From: SVTX01 sp964629615
GTDB lineage: Bacteria; Bacillota; Clostridia; Oscillospirales; CAG-272
Assembly (NCBI GenBank): GCA_964629615.1
Contig: CAZVUD010000015.1
Location: forward strand, 1-35,615
DNA length: 35,615 bases
Reading direction: 5' to 3'
Part shown: positions 9,601 to 17,500 of the stretch, one piece after another
Position numbering within the stretch: position 1 is the stretch's first letter
How the letters are laid out: the number at the start of each line of letters is the position of its first letter
Notes under the pieces: generated by a model
What the model saw: only the letters and a program-made list of their open reading frames with translations
Databases searched by the model: none
What the model was told of the DNA's origin: nothing
Position numbers and translations under genes: made by a program

Positions 9601-10303
9601 ATCTGCTCTCATCCTCAAGTGTCGTATTTGTCTGTATGCACATCAATACATCCTGTATCCTTGCATCCTTGCGGTAGAGATAATGGCAGTCATTGGTCGC
9701 AACGAGCGGAATGTCGCACTCATCCGCCAAGCTGACGAGCGGTGATATAAGAGATCTCGTGGCTTCTGTGGCGTGGTCCTGAAGCTCGATATAGAAATGG
9801 TCTTCACCAAAGACCTCCTTATATCGCTTGGCGCACTCAACTGCGCCAATATGATCACCGTCTGCAAGCAATCGCGGTATTTTTCCCGAAAGGCAGGCAG
9901 AGAGGGCTATCAGACCTTCACTGTGCGAAAAGAGTATTTCCTCATCTATCCTCGGCTTGCCGTAAAATCCTTCCGTAAATCCGCAAGACACGAGATATAT
10001 GAGATTTTTATATCCCTGCATGTTCTCGCACAGCAACACAAGGTGATACGGCGACTTATCATGACCGCTCTTATTAAAGCGCGAGCCCTCGGCAACGTAC
10101 ACCTCACATCCGATTATAGGCTTGATATTCTCTTTTTTGCAAGCATTGTAAAACTCTATGACTCCGTACATATTACCGTGATCGGTAATGGCAACGGCAT
10201 CCTGAGAGCATTCCTTGACTCTTTTGGGTATATCGGCTATTCTGCACGCGCCGTCAAGCAAGCTGTATTCGCTGTGAAGATGCAGATGTACGAATTCTCC
10301 CAT
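6644..10303 (-). CDS. dnaE: DNA polymerase III alpha subunit (DnaE type)
   Basis: The 1219-residue protein has the full DnaE order: an N-terminal PHP domain (HLHLHSEYSLLDGA at 6-19, AITDHGNMYG, later NDCHYL), the palm with catalytic aspartates in MPDIDIDFCY (D405 and D407), fingers, a helix-hairpin-helix region, and an OB-fold (VSAVGIISSVTY and following). A polar linker rich in Ser, Lys and Pro comes next, then a small C-terminal domain beginning VYLRVPDMTC. There is no inserted DnaQ-type exonuclease domain, which separates it from PolC. The PHP metal-ligand residues look complete, so the PHP domain may proofread. The ATG at 10303 has AAGGAG upstream. It is the last gene of the HAD-murB-whiA-dnaE operon, 30 bases after whiA, and is followed by a strong terminator. 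Confidence 0.97.
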   Translation of the reverse strand: MGEFVHLHLHSEYSLLDGACRIADIPKRVKECSQDAVAITDHGNMYGVIEFYNACKKENIKPIIGCEVYVAEGSRFNKSGHDKSPYHLVLLCENMQGYKNLIYLVSCGFTEGFYGKPRIDEEILFSHSEGLIALSACLSGKIPRLLADGDHIGAVECAKRYKEVFGEDHFYIELQDHATEATRSLISPLVSLADECDIPLVATNDCHYLYRKDARIQDVLMCIQTNTTLEDESRFTFDTDDYYIKDTNEMKMLYSKYKGAIENTVKIADMCDLEFDFDTLYLPKFPCPDGMDSRDCLREKTYLGFDSKTSQKYIEYNEEYTEQMYRDRIEYELSVINSMGYADYFLIVADYVGFAKSKGIPVGPGRGSGAGSIVAFLLGITDVDPIRFDLLFERFLNPERVSMPDIDIDFCYSRCSEVFEYVAQKYGREHVSRIITFGTLAAKAAIRNTGRAMGMPYAEVDAVAKSIPRELGITIDMALKFPEFKAQYESSEKIRDLIDTAKKLEGMPRNISVHAAGVVITDKPVYEYVPLAVSNDTVVTQFDMDTVAKLGLLKFDFLALRYLTIINDATEQIKYRDPLFDIEKIPLDDKKTYELISKGQTSGVFQLESGGMRQTLMSLKPSGIEDIIAAIALYRPGPMDSIPRFIECRHDPKKVTYDLPELEPILKTTYGCTVYQEQVMRIFREIAGYTYGHADIVRRAMSKKKADVLEAEREAFVNGAAARGIDQNKADKLFSDMSSFANYAFNKSHAAAYALISYRSAYLKAHYTGEYMAALLTSVINDRAKAAEYIAECSKFGILVLPPDINNSRVNFAVDLDGNIRYGLLAIKNIGRQIIEDIIGSRSEDGEFESFYSFVERATAVTDVNKRQIESLIKVGAFDSLGVDRAKLLVAYEDIFDSIQYSNRDRNAGQLDMFSSGDLKAPEFEYPDVRNISAREKLMLEKEASGMYFSGHILDSYSEHISEFSHTDICELRGDDSEDMDFSDREKVSAVGIISSVTYKNTKKEERMAFFTLEDKTGEIECVVFPKVYNKVYNDIRVDCGVYVTGNVSLREDEASKILVTDIVPLDENGNVHISHSKEQTKNAPTSSDASKDEQPKQVSKYDMYLSMYSSAVKADDNKKNTVSDPVPQRRTTPSQSEPKVKNDVHIPTKVYLRVPDMTCRDFLLAKNMVDIFSEGNVSVIFYDASSKKYAQYSRKIYYSSRVISELKAILGDDNVIER

Positions 10304-10333
10304 GTATTTCTCCTTCCAAAGACTCTTTAAGCG

Positions 10334-11239
10334 TTATATTACGCCGTTTTTCTTTGCATACTCATATATTTTGGAAAGTCTGTGATTAAGACCTGATTTA
10401 GATATTGCCGGCTTGTGCATCGCCGCAAGCTCTGAGAGCGTCATTTCGGGATGCTCCAAACGCAGCATCGCGCTCACCTTAAGATCATCAGGCATATCTC
10501 CAAAATATCCCGAGCTTATGATGGCTTCTATCGCCAAGATGTGCCTTGATGTAGCTCCGACAGATCTTTTAATATTGACCGCATCGCAATTTGCAGCACG
10601 ATTCTCGTTGTTTCTTATATCGCGCTCTATCTGTGAATTATAAAGCTCAAATACGATCTCATTTGCGCCGCAGGCGGTCAGAAAATTCTCAACTGCCTCA
10701 CCATTTCTGAAAAATACGCCAAATCCATTCTTTCGGCTTACTATACCTGCATTCAGACCGCTGTCTGCCAGCTTTGCGCGCAGGATCTCCGCCCTTTGCC
10801 GTGTTGGCATCGATATCTCAAGTGTGAAGGATCTGTGCGGATCGCTGATACTTCCCGATGCGCAGAACACTCCCCTCATGAATGCCGAAAAGCACCCATC
10901 ACACTTCATATATTGATCAAGAAGATTTTCTTCTGCGCCGACGTCGTACTCATCACAGCTGTTTATAAACCGTTCTATTGAGCTTGAAAAATAGAATATC
11001 TCGCTCATCCTGCAAAATCCGCGATCCACTCTGTTTTCCCAAACATCTTTTTTAAACACTCTGTTTATTCCATCAACTATTGCATCGGCAGTTTCTGTAT
11101 GCGTGAGCTTTATACAAAGTCTGCCGTCATCAGCATATCTTGACGCCATGCATCCTCCGAGAATAAAAGCCTTTCGGCAGCATGTGCCCTTAAGCTTTAT
11201 CTCAAGAAGCTCTTTTTTAACTTCGCCGCAAAATGACAT
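10334..11239 (-). CDS. whiA: DNA-binding protein WhiA
   Basis: The 301-residue product matches WhiA from end to end. It has MSFCGEVKKELL at the N-terminus, a LAGLIDADG-like fold lacking the endonuclease active site, and the C-terminal helix-turn-helix with LRLEHPEMTLSELAAMHK and the diagnostic ISKSGLNHRLSKIYEYA. Family knowledge: WhiA is a transcription regulator of sporulation septation in Streptomyces and influences division and chromosome segregation in Bacillus. Start choice: an ATG at 11260 lacks a ribosome-binding site, whereas the ATG at 11239 follows GAGAGG and starts at the conserved MSF. It lies between murB and dnaE. The rapZ and yvcK genes that often sit just upstream of whiA in Firmicutes are missing here. 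Confidence 0.95.
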   Translation of the reverse strand: MSFCGEVKKELLEIKLKGTCCRKAFILGGCMASRYADDGRLCIKLTHTETADAIVDGINRVFKKDVWENRVDRGFCRMSEIFYFSSSIERFINSCDEYDVGAEENLLDQYMKCDGCFSAFMRGVFCASGSISDPHRSFTLEISMPTRQRAEILRAKLADSGLNAGIVSRKNGFGVFFRNGEAVENFLTACGANEIVFELYNSQIERDIRNNENRAANCDAVNIKRSVGATSRHILAIEAIISSGYFGDMPDDLKVSAMLRLEHPEMTLSELAAMHKPAISKSGLNHRLSKIYEYAKKNGVI

Positions 11240-11300
11240 TATATGCTGCCTCTCTTTCATATCGGATATTTTTGATTTTTATGTACATGCCCATATGACA

Positions 11301-12185
11301 TCAGTTTTTCGGAACGTATATTACCTCTTGTGTCAGCATGACGCCGTATCTCTCGTATACACATTTTTTTATGTGATCGATGAGTGCAAGCACATCATCA
11401 CTGTCGGCATTTCCGTTATTTATTATAAATCCGGCATGCTTGAGCGACACAGCTGCATCGCCTACCGAATATCCCTTAAGTCCGCAATCATCAATAAGCT
11501 TTGCGGCAAAATACCCTGTCGGGCGCTTGAATGCGCTTCCTGCGCTCGGATAATCGATAGGCTGTTTTTCGCGCCTGCTGTTCATATTATCGTCCATTTT
11601 AGCACAGATCTCACCCGATACACCTGCAATCAGTTCAAGCGTGACTGACAAAACGCAAAGATCCTTCTCATCTTCAAAAATGCTGTGTCGATAAGAAAAT
11701 CTGTGTTCATCACCGTATATCGTTATCTCACGGTCATTTTTTACATCGTACACACGCGTTGAATATACGACATCCGACATTTCGCCGCCATATGCGCCTG
11801 CATTCATAAACACAGCTCCGCCTACCGTTGCGGGAATACCGTAAGCAAATTCAAGTCCAGCCAAAGAATGCTTTCTGCCGACCTCACATGAAAGCTCACT
11901 CAAAAGCTTTCCGCATTCACACGTTACATAGGTCTTATCTTCTGTTTCGGCATATTCTGTCCTGTTCATCTTTTTTGTAAATATGACCGAACCGTCAAAG
12001 CCCCTGCTGTCAAACAAAATATTGCTTCCGTTTCCAACCACCATATATCTTTCGCCTCGTTTGCTGAGAGTGCGAAGTATAAGCTTGAATTCTTCGGTAT
12101 TCTCGGGAAAATATGCGACATCGGCTTCTCCGCCTATCTTAAAGGTCGAATGCTTTTTTAAGGGTTCATTATGTATGACTGTCAT
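11301..12185 (-). CDS. murB: UDP-N-acetylenolpyruvoylglucosamine reductase (MurB)
   Basis: The protein (294 residues) catalyses the NADPH- and FAD-dependent reduction that completes UDP-N-acetylmuramate, a cytoplasmic step of peptidoglycan synthesis. FAD-binding landmarks are VVGNGSNILF (49-58) and GIPATVGGAVFMNAGAYGGE (116-135). The substrate domain holds YPSAGSAFKRP (212-222), where S217 is the expected proton donor, R166 in SYRHSIF, and E287 in LTQEVIYV. The form of the YPSAGS region fits the type II enzymes of Gram-positives. The open frame extends upstream into the HAD gene, but the ATG at 12185 has GAGG six bases before it and starts at the family N-terminus. It lies eight bases after the HAD gene stop. 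Confidence 0.97.
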   Translation of the reverse strand: MTVIHNEPLKKHSTFKIGGEADVAYFPENTEEFKLILRTLSKRGERYMVVGNGSNILFDSRGFDGSVIFTKKMNRTEYAETEDKTYVTCECGKLLSELSCEVGRKHSLAGLEFAYGIPATVGGAVFMNAGAYGGEMSDVVYSTRVYDVKNDREITIYGDEHRFSYRHSIFEDEKDLCVLSVTLELIAGVSGEICAKMDDNMNSRREKQPIDYPSAGSAFKRPTGYFAAKLIDDCGLKGYSVGDAAVSLKHAGFIINNGNADSDDVLALIDHIKKCVYERYGVMLTQEVIYVPKN

Positions 12186-12193
12186 GACCAACC

Positions 12194-12880
12194 TCAAATA
12201 ACTATATCTTCTATTTCTGCAAGATCGTTTATAACATAGGTTATATCCATACCGCTCGGTGCATCCTTGCGGTATTTGTTGTACCAGCAAGTGTCTATCC
12301 CTGCATTTATTCCGCCTTGGATATCTGATGTGAGAGAATCGCCTATTATGATAGCACCGGACCTGTCAAACCCTTCTATGCGCGATGCCACCGCATCAAA
12401 AAACTCCACTCTCGGCTTTTCAAATCCGATCTCCTCAGACACAAAGACTCCCTTGAACATGGGAGCTAATGGTGAGGGGTCAAAGCGTCCGTCCTGAACG
12501 CTCTTTTTGCCGTTCGTAACTATGTACATATCCACCTTGCCGTAAAGTCTTTTGCATATATCAAGCGCGCCGTCCATAAGATATGACTTTGTCGCGAGCG
12601 TTTGCGTATAAAATTCGGACATAGCCAAAGGATCTGCAGAAAATCCGTAATGCTCACAAAATCTTGCCCATCTTGCAGAAAAGAGCTTGCTCTTTTCTAT
12701 CTCTCCACGCTCAAGCATTTTCCAATGCGCATCATTTATCGCGGAATATGTTGACACGATCTCATCACTTACAGGAAGCGAAAATCTGTTAAGAACATCT
12801 ATCACAGCCTCATATTCCGATCTTTTAAAATCAAGCAGAGTTGCATCTGCATCAAAAAGCACAAATCTGTATTTTGACAT
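12194..12880 (-). CDS. HAD-superfamily phosphatase, YjjG-like (5'-nucleotidase type)
   Basis: The 228-residue product has all four HAD motifs: LFDADATLLDF with the nucleophile D10 and acid D12; VTNGKKSVQDGR (motif II); FEKPRVEFFDAV with the motif III lysine; and IIGDSLTSDIQGGINAG (motif IV). The FDADATLLDF opening and the long helical cap match YjjG, a phosphatase for non-canonical pyrimidine nucleotides in E. coli. The actual substrate here is not shown by sequence. The ATG at 12880 follows GAGG by five bases. It is the first gene behind the promoter at 12916-12944 and is almost fused to murB. Confidence 0.88.
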   Translation of the reverse strand: MSKYRFVLFDADATLLDFKRSEYEAVIDVLNRFSLPVSDEIVSTYSAINDAHWKMLERGEIEKSKLFSARWARFCEHYGFSADPLAMSEFYTQTLATKSYLMDGALDICKRLYGKVDMYIVTNGKKSVQDGRFDPSPLAPMFKGVFVSEEIGFEKPRVEFFDAVASRIEGFDRSGAIIIGDSLTSDIQGGINAGIDTCWYNKYRKDAPSGMDITYVINDLAEIEDIVI

Positions 12881-12915
12881 GTCTACCTCATAGCTATAAT
12901 ATATTGTATATGATA

Positions 12916-12944
12916 ATTATACTATACCGCCGATAAAAATGCAA
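12916..12944 (-). promoter_or_regulatory. Sigma-A-type promoter for the HAD-murB-whiA-dnaE operon
   Basis: On the minus strand, TTGCAT (12944-12939) and TATAAT (12921-12916) have a 17-base spacer. The predicted leader to the HAD start codon is about 30 bases. Confidence 0.75.
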
Positions 12945-12954
12945 CCTTTTTTAC

Positions 12955-12991
12955 AAAAAAATAAAGCACGCCGATGAAAGCCTCGGCGTGC
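12955..12991 (-). terminator. Intrinsic terminator after the membrane/zinc-ribbon gene
   Basis: A perfect 9-bp stem, GCACGCCGA (12966-12974) with TCGGCGTGC (12983-12991), has an eight-base loop. On the minus strand it is followed by TTTATTTTTTTG. It ends the 13016-13540 gene and insulates the promoter of the next operon. Confidence 0.88.
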
Positions 12992-13015
12992 AGATCGTAT
13001 TTGCCATTGCATATA

Positions 13016-13540
13016 TTAAATATCAGAGAAAGTCACATCACAATATGTACAGTGTATCAGATCTCCGTCTTCAGCATTCTTTCCGCAGATGGGACAGATC
13101 ACTTCAAATTGTCCGTGACCGTATTTTATGGGAAATCTCGTACACCTGAAGTAATGCACGCGCGATCCCACTCTGTAGTATCGGGGGTCTGTCTCGGTCT
13201 GCTTATATGTACGAACATATTTTTTGCCATCTTCACTCTCAAAGCTGACATCATACACAGGTACCTTTCTGATGGTCCTGCCGACAGGTATTATCTCCAT
13301 CCTTGAAACAAAATCGACGACCACAGCATCATGATCCTTATCGCAAAGCTTTTCTATAAGCTTTGACTTATAAAGCCCGTATGCATATATCAGTGTAAGC
13401 AGGACTGCACTTCCACCTTCATATATGCCTCGTCTGTTCAGACCAAACATGCAAAACAAAGCTATGAAAGTCGCAAGTAATAGTATCATAGCAATAAGCA
13501 AAGCAGTATTCTTTCGTTTTATTTTACGTTTGAGATCCAT
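13016..13540 (-). CDS. Membrane protein of unknown function with a C-terminal zinc ribbon
   Basis: I do not recognise this 174-residue protein. It starts with a basic stretch (MDLKRKIKRK), then a hydrophobic segment at about residues 12-34 and a second at about 44-57, so it probably spans the membrane twice. The middle (about 70-145) is a soluble beta-rich region with VPVYDVSFESEDGKKY. The end holds two cysteine pairs, CPIC (149-152) and CTYC (164-167), spaced like a small zinc ribbon. The ATG at 13540 has AAGGAGG upstream; a longer frame starting at 13600 would run back through the promoter and is rejected. It stands alone between its own promoter (13569-13597) and terminator, divergent from coaE. 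Function unknown. Confidence 0.8.
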   Translation of the reverse strand: MDLKRKIKRKNTALLIAMILLLATFIALFCMFGLNRRGIYEGGSAVLLTLIYAYGLYKSKLIEKLCDKDHDAVVVDFVSRMEIIPVGRTIRKVPVYDVSFESEDGKKYVRTYKQTETDPRYYRVGSRVHYFRCTRFPIKYGHGQFEVICPICGKNAEDGDLIHCTYCDVTFSDI

Positions 13541-13568
13541 TTTGCCCTCCTTACAGTTGTCTGTTGTA

Positions 13569-13597
13569 ATTATATCATAGCTAAGCGAAATTGTCAA
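13569..13597 (-). promoter_or_regulatory. Full-consensus sigma-A promoter for the membrane/zinc-ribbon gene
   Basis: TTGACA (13597-13592) and TATAAT (13574-13569) on the minus strand match the consensus at all twelve positions with a 17-base spacer. This predicts strong constitutive transcription unless a repressor acts. Confidence 0.88.
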
Positions 13598-13697
13598 CAA
13601 ATTTCAACTATAATTAGAATTTTCGGCATGAGTGCCACATATTTCAAAAAAATTTGCATTTTAAATAAAATATTGAAAGATATTTACTCAAAATCAC

Positions 13698-13726
13698 TTG
13701 AAAAAATGAAAAAAATGAGGTATAAT
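13698..13726 (+). promoter_or_regulatory. Sigma-A-type promoter for the coaE operon
   Basis: TTGAAA (13698-13703) and TATAAT (13721-13726) are 17 bases apart. The spacer is A-rich. The coaE start is about 44 bases after the -10 box. Confidence 0.82.
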
Positions 13727-13769
13727 CAACTATGTATGTCAATAAAGAAAAATATACGGAGGAAATACC

Positions 13770-14378
13770 ATGTTTATAATCGGAATTACAGGACAGAGCG
13801 GAAGCGGCAAAAGCGCGATATCCAAAATAATGCTCTCTTTCGGATATTCCGTTATCGATGCGGACTCTGTATATCACGATCTGATATCTCCTCCATCAAA
13901 TTGCCTTGATGAGCTCGTAAACGAATTTGGGCGCGGAATACTTACCGCAGGCGGATTTCTTAACCGTCAGGCTCTCTCATCCATTGTATTTGACAAAGAC
14001 AGCAGTGACAAGCTTGAAAGGCTGAACCAAATAACCCACAAGCACATAACCGAGAGGATACGCAAGATCGTATGCGGCATGCGTGCTATGGGAACATCGG
14101 TATGCGTGATCGACGCACCGTTGCTCATCGAATCAGGTCTTAATGATCTGTGCGACCTGACAGTATATGTAAGAGCCGACCGCGATGTGCGGATAAAACG
14201 CATAATGGAGCGCGATAAAATATCGCAGAGTCAAGCCACGGAGAGGATCAATGCACAAAAGAGCGACGAATTCTATACAGACAACACAGACTGCTCCATA
14301 GACAACGAGTCTGATATTAATTCCCTGTCACTGAAGGTCAAAGAGCTTCTCGTATCAAGGGGGATAACACATGGCTAA
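13770..14378 (+). CDS. coaE: Dephospho-CoA kinase
   Basis: CoaE phosphorylates the 3' hydroxyl of the ribose of dephospho-CoA with ATP, the last step of coenzyme A synthesis, in the cytoplasm. The 202-residue product shows the P-loop at the N-terminus (IGITGQSGSGKSAIS), the substrate region VIDADSVYHDL, the VIDAPLLIESGL segment, and the lid-type sequence RIMERDKISQSQATERI. The length is normal for the family. The ATG at 13770 has GGAGG seven bases upstream and is about 44 bases downstream of a promoter. It overlaps the next gene by eight bases, indicating translational coupling with the lytic transglycosylase gene. Confidence 0.96.
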   Translation: MFIIGITGQSGSGKSAISKIMLSFGYSVIDADSVYHDLISPPSNCLDELVNEFGRGILTAGGFLNRQALSSIVFDKDSSDKLERLNQITHKHITERIRKIVCGMRAMGTSVCVIDAPLLIESGLNDLCDLTVYVRADRDVRIKRIMERDKISQSQATERINAQKSDEFYTDNTDCSIDNESDINSLSLKVKELLVSRGITHG

Positions 14379-14970
14379 AAGAAAAAGCTCTGTAAGAAAG
14401 ATACACTACGGAAGGATATTTCTGATACTTTTGATAGTATCAGTCGCATTCGGCTTTTTGTTTGATGCAATATGCTCTGCAGCCGAAAAAAAGATATATC
14501 CGAAAAAGTATGAGGAATATGTTGAAAAATACTCTGCCGAATACAGAGTTCCGCCTGAGCTTGTGTATTCAATAATCAAGTGCGAGAGCAACTTTGACTC
14601 TGCCGCTGTGTCAGGTGACGGAGCGATAGGTCTTATGCAGATGATGCCGTCTACCTTCAATGACCTGACGACAAACAAGCTCTCTGAGGATCTCGATACG
14701 GGCATGCTGTACGACCCCGAAACAAACATCAAATACGGAGTATACTATCTTTCTTATCTGAAAACATATTTTGATGATTGGAATACAGTCGCGGCGGCAT
14801 ACAATGCAGGATACAACAGAGTCAGAGAATGGCTTAAAGATAAAGAATACAGCAGTGACGGGATATCTCTTATAAACAGCAAGATACCTTACGCTGAAAC
14901 AAGAAAATACTGTGAACGTGTAGCTCGGGCGCGCGAAAAATACATATCGCTGTATAATAGCGACACGTAA
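14371..14970 (+). CDS. Membrane-anchored lytic transglycosylase (SLT domain)
   Basis: The 199-residue protein has a basic N-terminus and one hydrophobic segment (about residues 15-37), then an extracellular SLT domain. The catalytic glutamate is E72 in SIIKCESNFDSAAVSGDGAI. It is followed by the GLMQMMP motif and by AAAYNAGYNRVREWL, both typical of the Slt70-like family 1 fold. Family knowledge: the enzyme cleaves the MurNAc-GlcNAc bond of peptidoglycan, making 1,6-anhydro ends. The hydrophobic segment has no clear cleavage site, so it probably stays as an anchor. The start at 14371 has GGGGG upstream and lies within the end of coaE. Confidence 0.9.
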   Translation: MAKRKSSVRKIHYGRIFLILLIVSVAFGFLFDAICSAAEKKIYPKKYEEYVEKYSAEYRVPPELVYSIIKCESNFDSAAVSGDGAIGLMQMMPSTFNDLTTNKLSEDLDTGMLYDPETNIKYGVYYLSYLKTYFDDWNTVAAAYNAGYNRVREWLKDKEYSSDGISLINSKIPYAETRKYCERVARAREKYISLYNSDT

Positions 14971-15022
14971 CACTAAAAATAAAGAATTAAAAATATTTTA
15001 CATAAATAACGGAGGATAAAAA

Positions 15023-16393
15023 ATGAACAACGATCTTTACTACAAGAAAACCAACGTTTACGAGGATCTTAGCACAGAGGGTGCTGAAGAGATAAACGTA
15101 TATTCAGAGGGATACAAGAAATATCTCGATGCATCCAAGACAGAACGCGATTGCGTTGGTGCATCCATAGCTCTTGCACGCGAAAACGGTTATGTCGAAT
15201 ACGACTTTGGCACAGAGATAAAGGTAGGCGGCAAATATTACTACAACAATCACGGTAGAAGCCTCTATCTTTTCAGGATTGGAAGCGAGGATATAAACAA
15301 CGGAATGAGGATAATCGCATCCCACATAGACAGCCCCAGAATAGATTTTAAGCAGATGCCCATATATGAGGACGGCGGACTTTGCTTTGCAAAGACACGC
15401 TATTACGGCGGTATCCGCAAGTATCAGTGGCTCGCAACTCCTCTCGCTCTCCACGGAACTATAGTTAAGAAAAACGGCGAGAGCGTAAATATTAATATTG
15501 GTGACAGCGAAAACGATCCCGTATTCTACATCACCGATCTCCTTCCCCACCTCTCACAGGAATACAATTCAAAACCCATGAGCGAGGCTGTATCTGCTGA
15601 AAAGCTCAATATACTTCTCGGATCTGTACCCTCATCCGACAAGGACGCACAGGACAAGATAAAGCACAATATTCTCACGATACTCAACGAAAAATACGGC
15701 ATCGTAGAGGAAGATTTCCTTTCCAGCGATATATTTGCCGTTCCTGCAGGCAGAGCACGCGATGTCGGATTTGACCGCTCGCTCATACTTGCCTACGGTC
15801 ATGACGACAAGGTATGCGCATACCCTTCCCTCACCGCGCTCTTCAACTCCGATAACAGTGAACACACAGTGCTTGTCGTGCTTGCTGACAAGGAGGAGAT
15901 CGGAAGCGAGGGCAACACAGGCATGAAGTCCGAGATATTCTCCGACCTTATGAATATCATAACCGAAAGTCTTGGCGGCAACATATACGCTGTCAGAGCC
16001 CACTCCAAGTGCCTTTCGGCTGATGTATCATCCTGCTATGACCCCAACTACAGTGAAGCCTTCGACGCCAAGAACGTCAACAGGATCAACTGCGGCGTAG
16101 CTATGTCAAAGTACACAGGCAGCAGAGGTAAGTCCGGCACAAATGACGCATGCGCTGAATACATCGCATGGATCAGACGCCTGTTTGAAGAAAACGGCGT
16201 GGTATGGCAAGCCGGAGATATGGGCAGAAACGATCTCGGCGGCGGCGGAACTGTTGCCAAGATAATTGCAAATCTCAATATAGAAACAGTCGATCTCGGA
16301 GTTCCCGTTCTTTCCATGCACGCTCCCTATGAGGTCATATCAAAGGCTGATATCTACTGTGCTCACAAGGCATTGCTTGCATTCTGCAAATAA
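15023..16393 (+). CDS. M18-family zinc aminopeptidase
   Basis: The 456-residue protein is a dinuclear-zinc exopeptidase of the M18 (aspartyl aminopeptidase-like) type. Metal-site landmarks are IIASHIDSPRIDF (histidine and aspartate ligands), AYGHDDKVCAYPSL (bridging aspartate), DKEEIGSEGNTGMKSE (general base and ligand glutamates), and the C-terminal SMHAPYEVISKAD (ligand histidine). The usual beta-barrel dimerisation insert lies roughly at residues 95-230. It should release N-terminal residues from peptides in the cytoplasm; substrate preference cannot be read from the sequence. The ATG at 15023 follows GGAGG by seven bases. Its stop codon shares one base with the prfA start, so prfA translation is coupled to it. 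Confidence 0.93.
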   Translation: MNNDLYYKKTNVYEDLSTEGAEEINVYSEGYKKYLDASKTERDCVGASIALARENGYVEYDFGTEIKVGGKYYYNNHGRSLYLFRIGSEDINNGMRIIASHIDSPRIDFKQMPIYEDGGLCFAKTRYYGGIRKYQWLATPLALHGTIVKKNGESVNINIGDSENDPVFYITDLLPHLSQEYNSKPMSEAVSAEKLNILLGSVPSSDKDAQDKIKHNILTILNEKYGIVEEDFLSSDIFAVPAGRARDVGFDRSLILAYGHDDKVCAYPSLTALFNSDNSEHTVLVVLADKEEIGSEGNTGMKSEIFSDLMNIITESLGGNIYAVRAHSKCLSADVSSCYDPNYSEAFDAKNVNRINCGVAMSKYTGSRGKSGTNDACAEYIAWIRRLFEENGVVWQAGDMGRNDLGGGGTVAKIIANLNIETVDLGVPVLSMHAPYEVISKADIYCAHKALLAFCK

Positions 16394-17487
16394 TGACAGA
16401 CCTCATCTCACGGCTCGCAGACACCGAGCAAAAATATATCAGGCTTGAATTTGAGCTTGCAAACAATCAAGAGCTGCTGTGTGATGCAAAGGCATATGCC
16501 GCTGCGATCAAGGAATACCGTTCGCTCACCCCTATAATTGAAAAGCTTCGCGAGCACAGATGCGCTTTTGATGACATACAGAGCGCAGAAATGATGATAG
16601 ATGAAGCGACTGACGATGAAATGCGCTCATTTGCACAATCCGAGCTTAAATCTGCCAAGGAGCTGTTTGCAAGGACACATGAGGAGCTGTCCGTACTGCT
16701 CTTACCGCGCGATCCGAATGATGACAAGAACGTCATAATTGAGATCCGCGCAGGAGCAGGCGGAGAGGAAGCCGCACTTTTTGCCGCCGTTCTATTCAGA
16801 ATGTACTCCATGTATGCGCAAAGCGTCGGCTTTAAAATGTCCATTATAAATGCAAATGAAACACAGCTTGGCGGTTACAAGGAGATAGCATTCAGCCTGA
16901 CGGGTGACGGCGCTTATTCCCGATTCAAGTTTGAATCAGGCGTTCACAGAGTTCAGAGAGTTCCCGAAACCGAATCGCAAGGAAGGATACAGACGTCAAC
17001 TGCGACAGTTGCCGTGCTTCCTGAGGTGGATGATGTTGAAATAGACATCAAGGACAGCGACCTTATATATGAATCCTGTAAATCAAGCGGAGCAGGCGGA
17101 CAGCATATCAACAAGACAGAATCTGCCGTGCGCTTGACTCACAAGCCGACAGGAATAGTTATAGAGTGTCAGCAGGAAAGATCGCAATTTAAAAACAAGG
17201 ACACCGCTCTTAAAATGCTCAAAGCCAAGCTATACGACATAAAAGAACGAGAAAGATCGGAAAAGATAGCTTCGGACAGAAAGAGCCAGGTCGGAAGCGG
17301 TGATCGCAGTGAAAAAATACGCACGTATAACTATCCGCAATCTCGCATAACAGATCACAGGATAGGTCTTACCCTCTATTCACTCGACAGCTTTTTGAAC
17401 GGCAATATCGACGCTATGATAAATGCGCTCATTGCCGCTGACACAGCTGCAAGGCTCGCAAATGATGAAAACAGAATGAATATCTGA
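16393..17487 (+). CDS. prfA: Peptide chain release factor 1
   Basis: RF1 recognises UAA and UAG in the ribosomal A site and triggers peptide release. The 364-residue product carries the universal GGQ (235-237, in SSGAGGQHINKTESAV), whose glutamine contacts the peptidyl transferase centre. The codon-recognition loop has P191-E192-T193 in RVPETESQGR, the PxT form of RF1 rather than the SPF form of RF2. The N-terminal helical domain (1-100) and C-terminal LYSLDSFLNGNID are normal. The ATG overlaps the stop of the M18 gene (TAATG) and has no clear ribosome-binding site of its own. The gene for the GGQ methyltransferase PrmC, often adjacent in Firmicutes, is not in the window. Confidence 0.97.
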   Translation: MTDLISRLADTEQKYIRLEFELANNQELLCDAKAYAAAIKEYRSLTPIIEKLREHRCAFDDIQSAEMMIDEATDDEMRSFAQSELKSAKELFARTHEELSVLLLPRDPNDDKNVIIEIRAGAGGEEAALFAAVLFRMYSMYAQSVGFKMSIINANETQLGGYKEIAFSLTGDGAYSRFKFESGVHRVQRVPETESQGRIQTSTATVAVLPEVDDVEIDIKDSDLIYESCKSSGAGGQHINKTESAVRLTHKPTGIVIECQQERSQFKNKDTALKMLKAKLYDIKERERSEKIASDRKSQVGSGDRSEKIRTYNYPQSRITDHRIGLTLYSLDSFLNGNIDAMINALIAADTAARLANDENRMNI

Positions 17488-17500
17488 CATAAAAGATCTT

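Noticed and set aside
11240..11300. Missed gene between murB and whiA
   Set aside because: Only 61 bases, holding the whiA ribosome-binding site; no room for rapZ, yvcK or a credible small frame.
13625..13636. Palindrome GGCATGAGTGCC between the divergent promoters of coaE and the membrane-protein gene
   Set aside because: Only four base pairs per arm; too short to call an operator without further copies.
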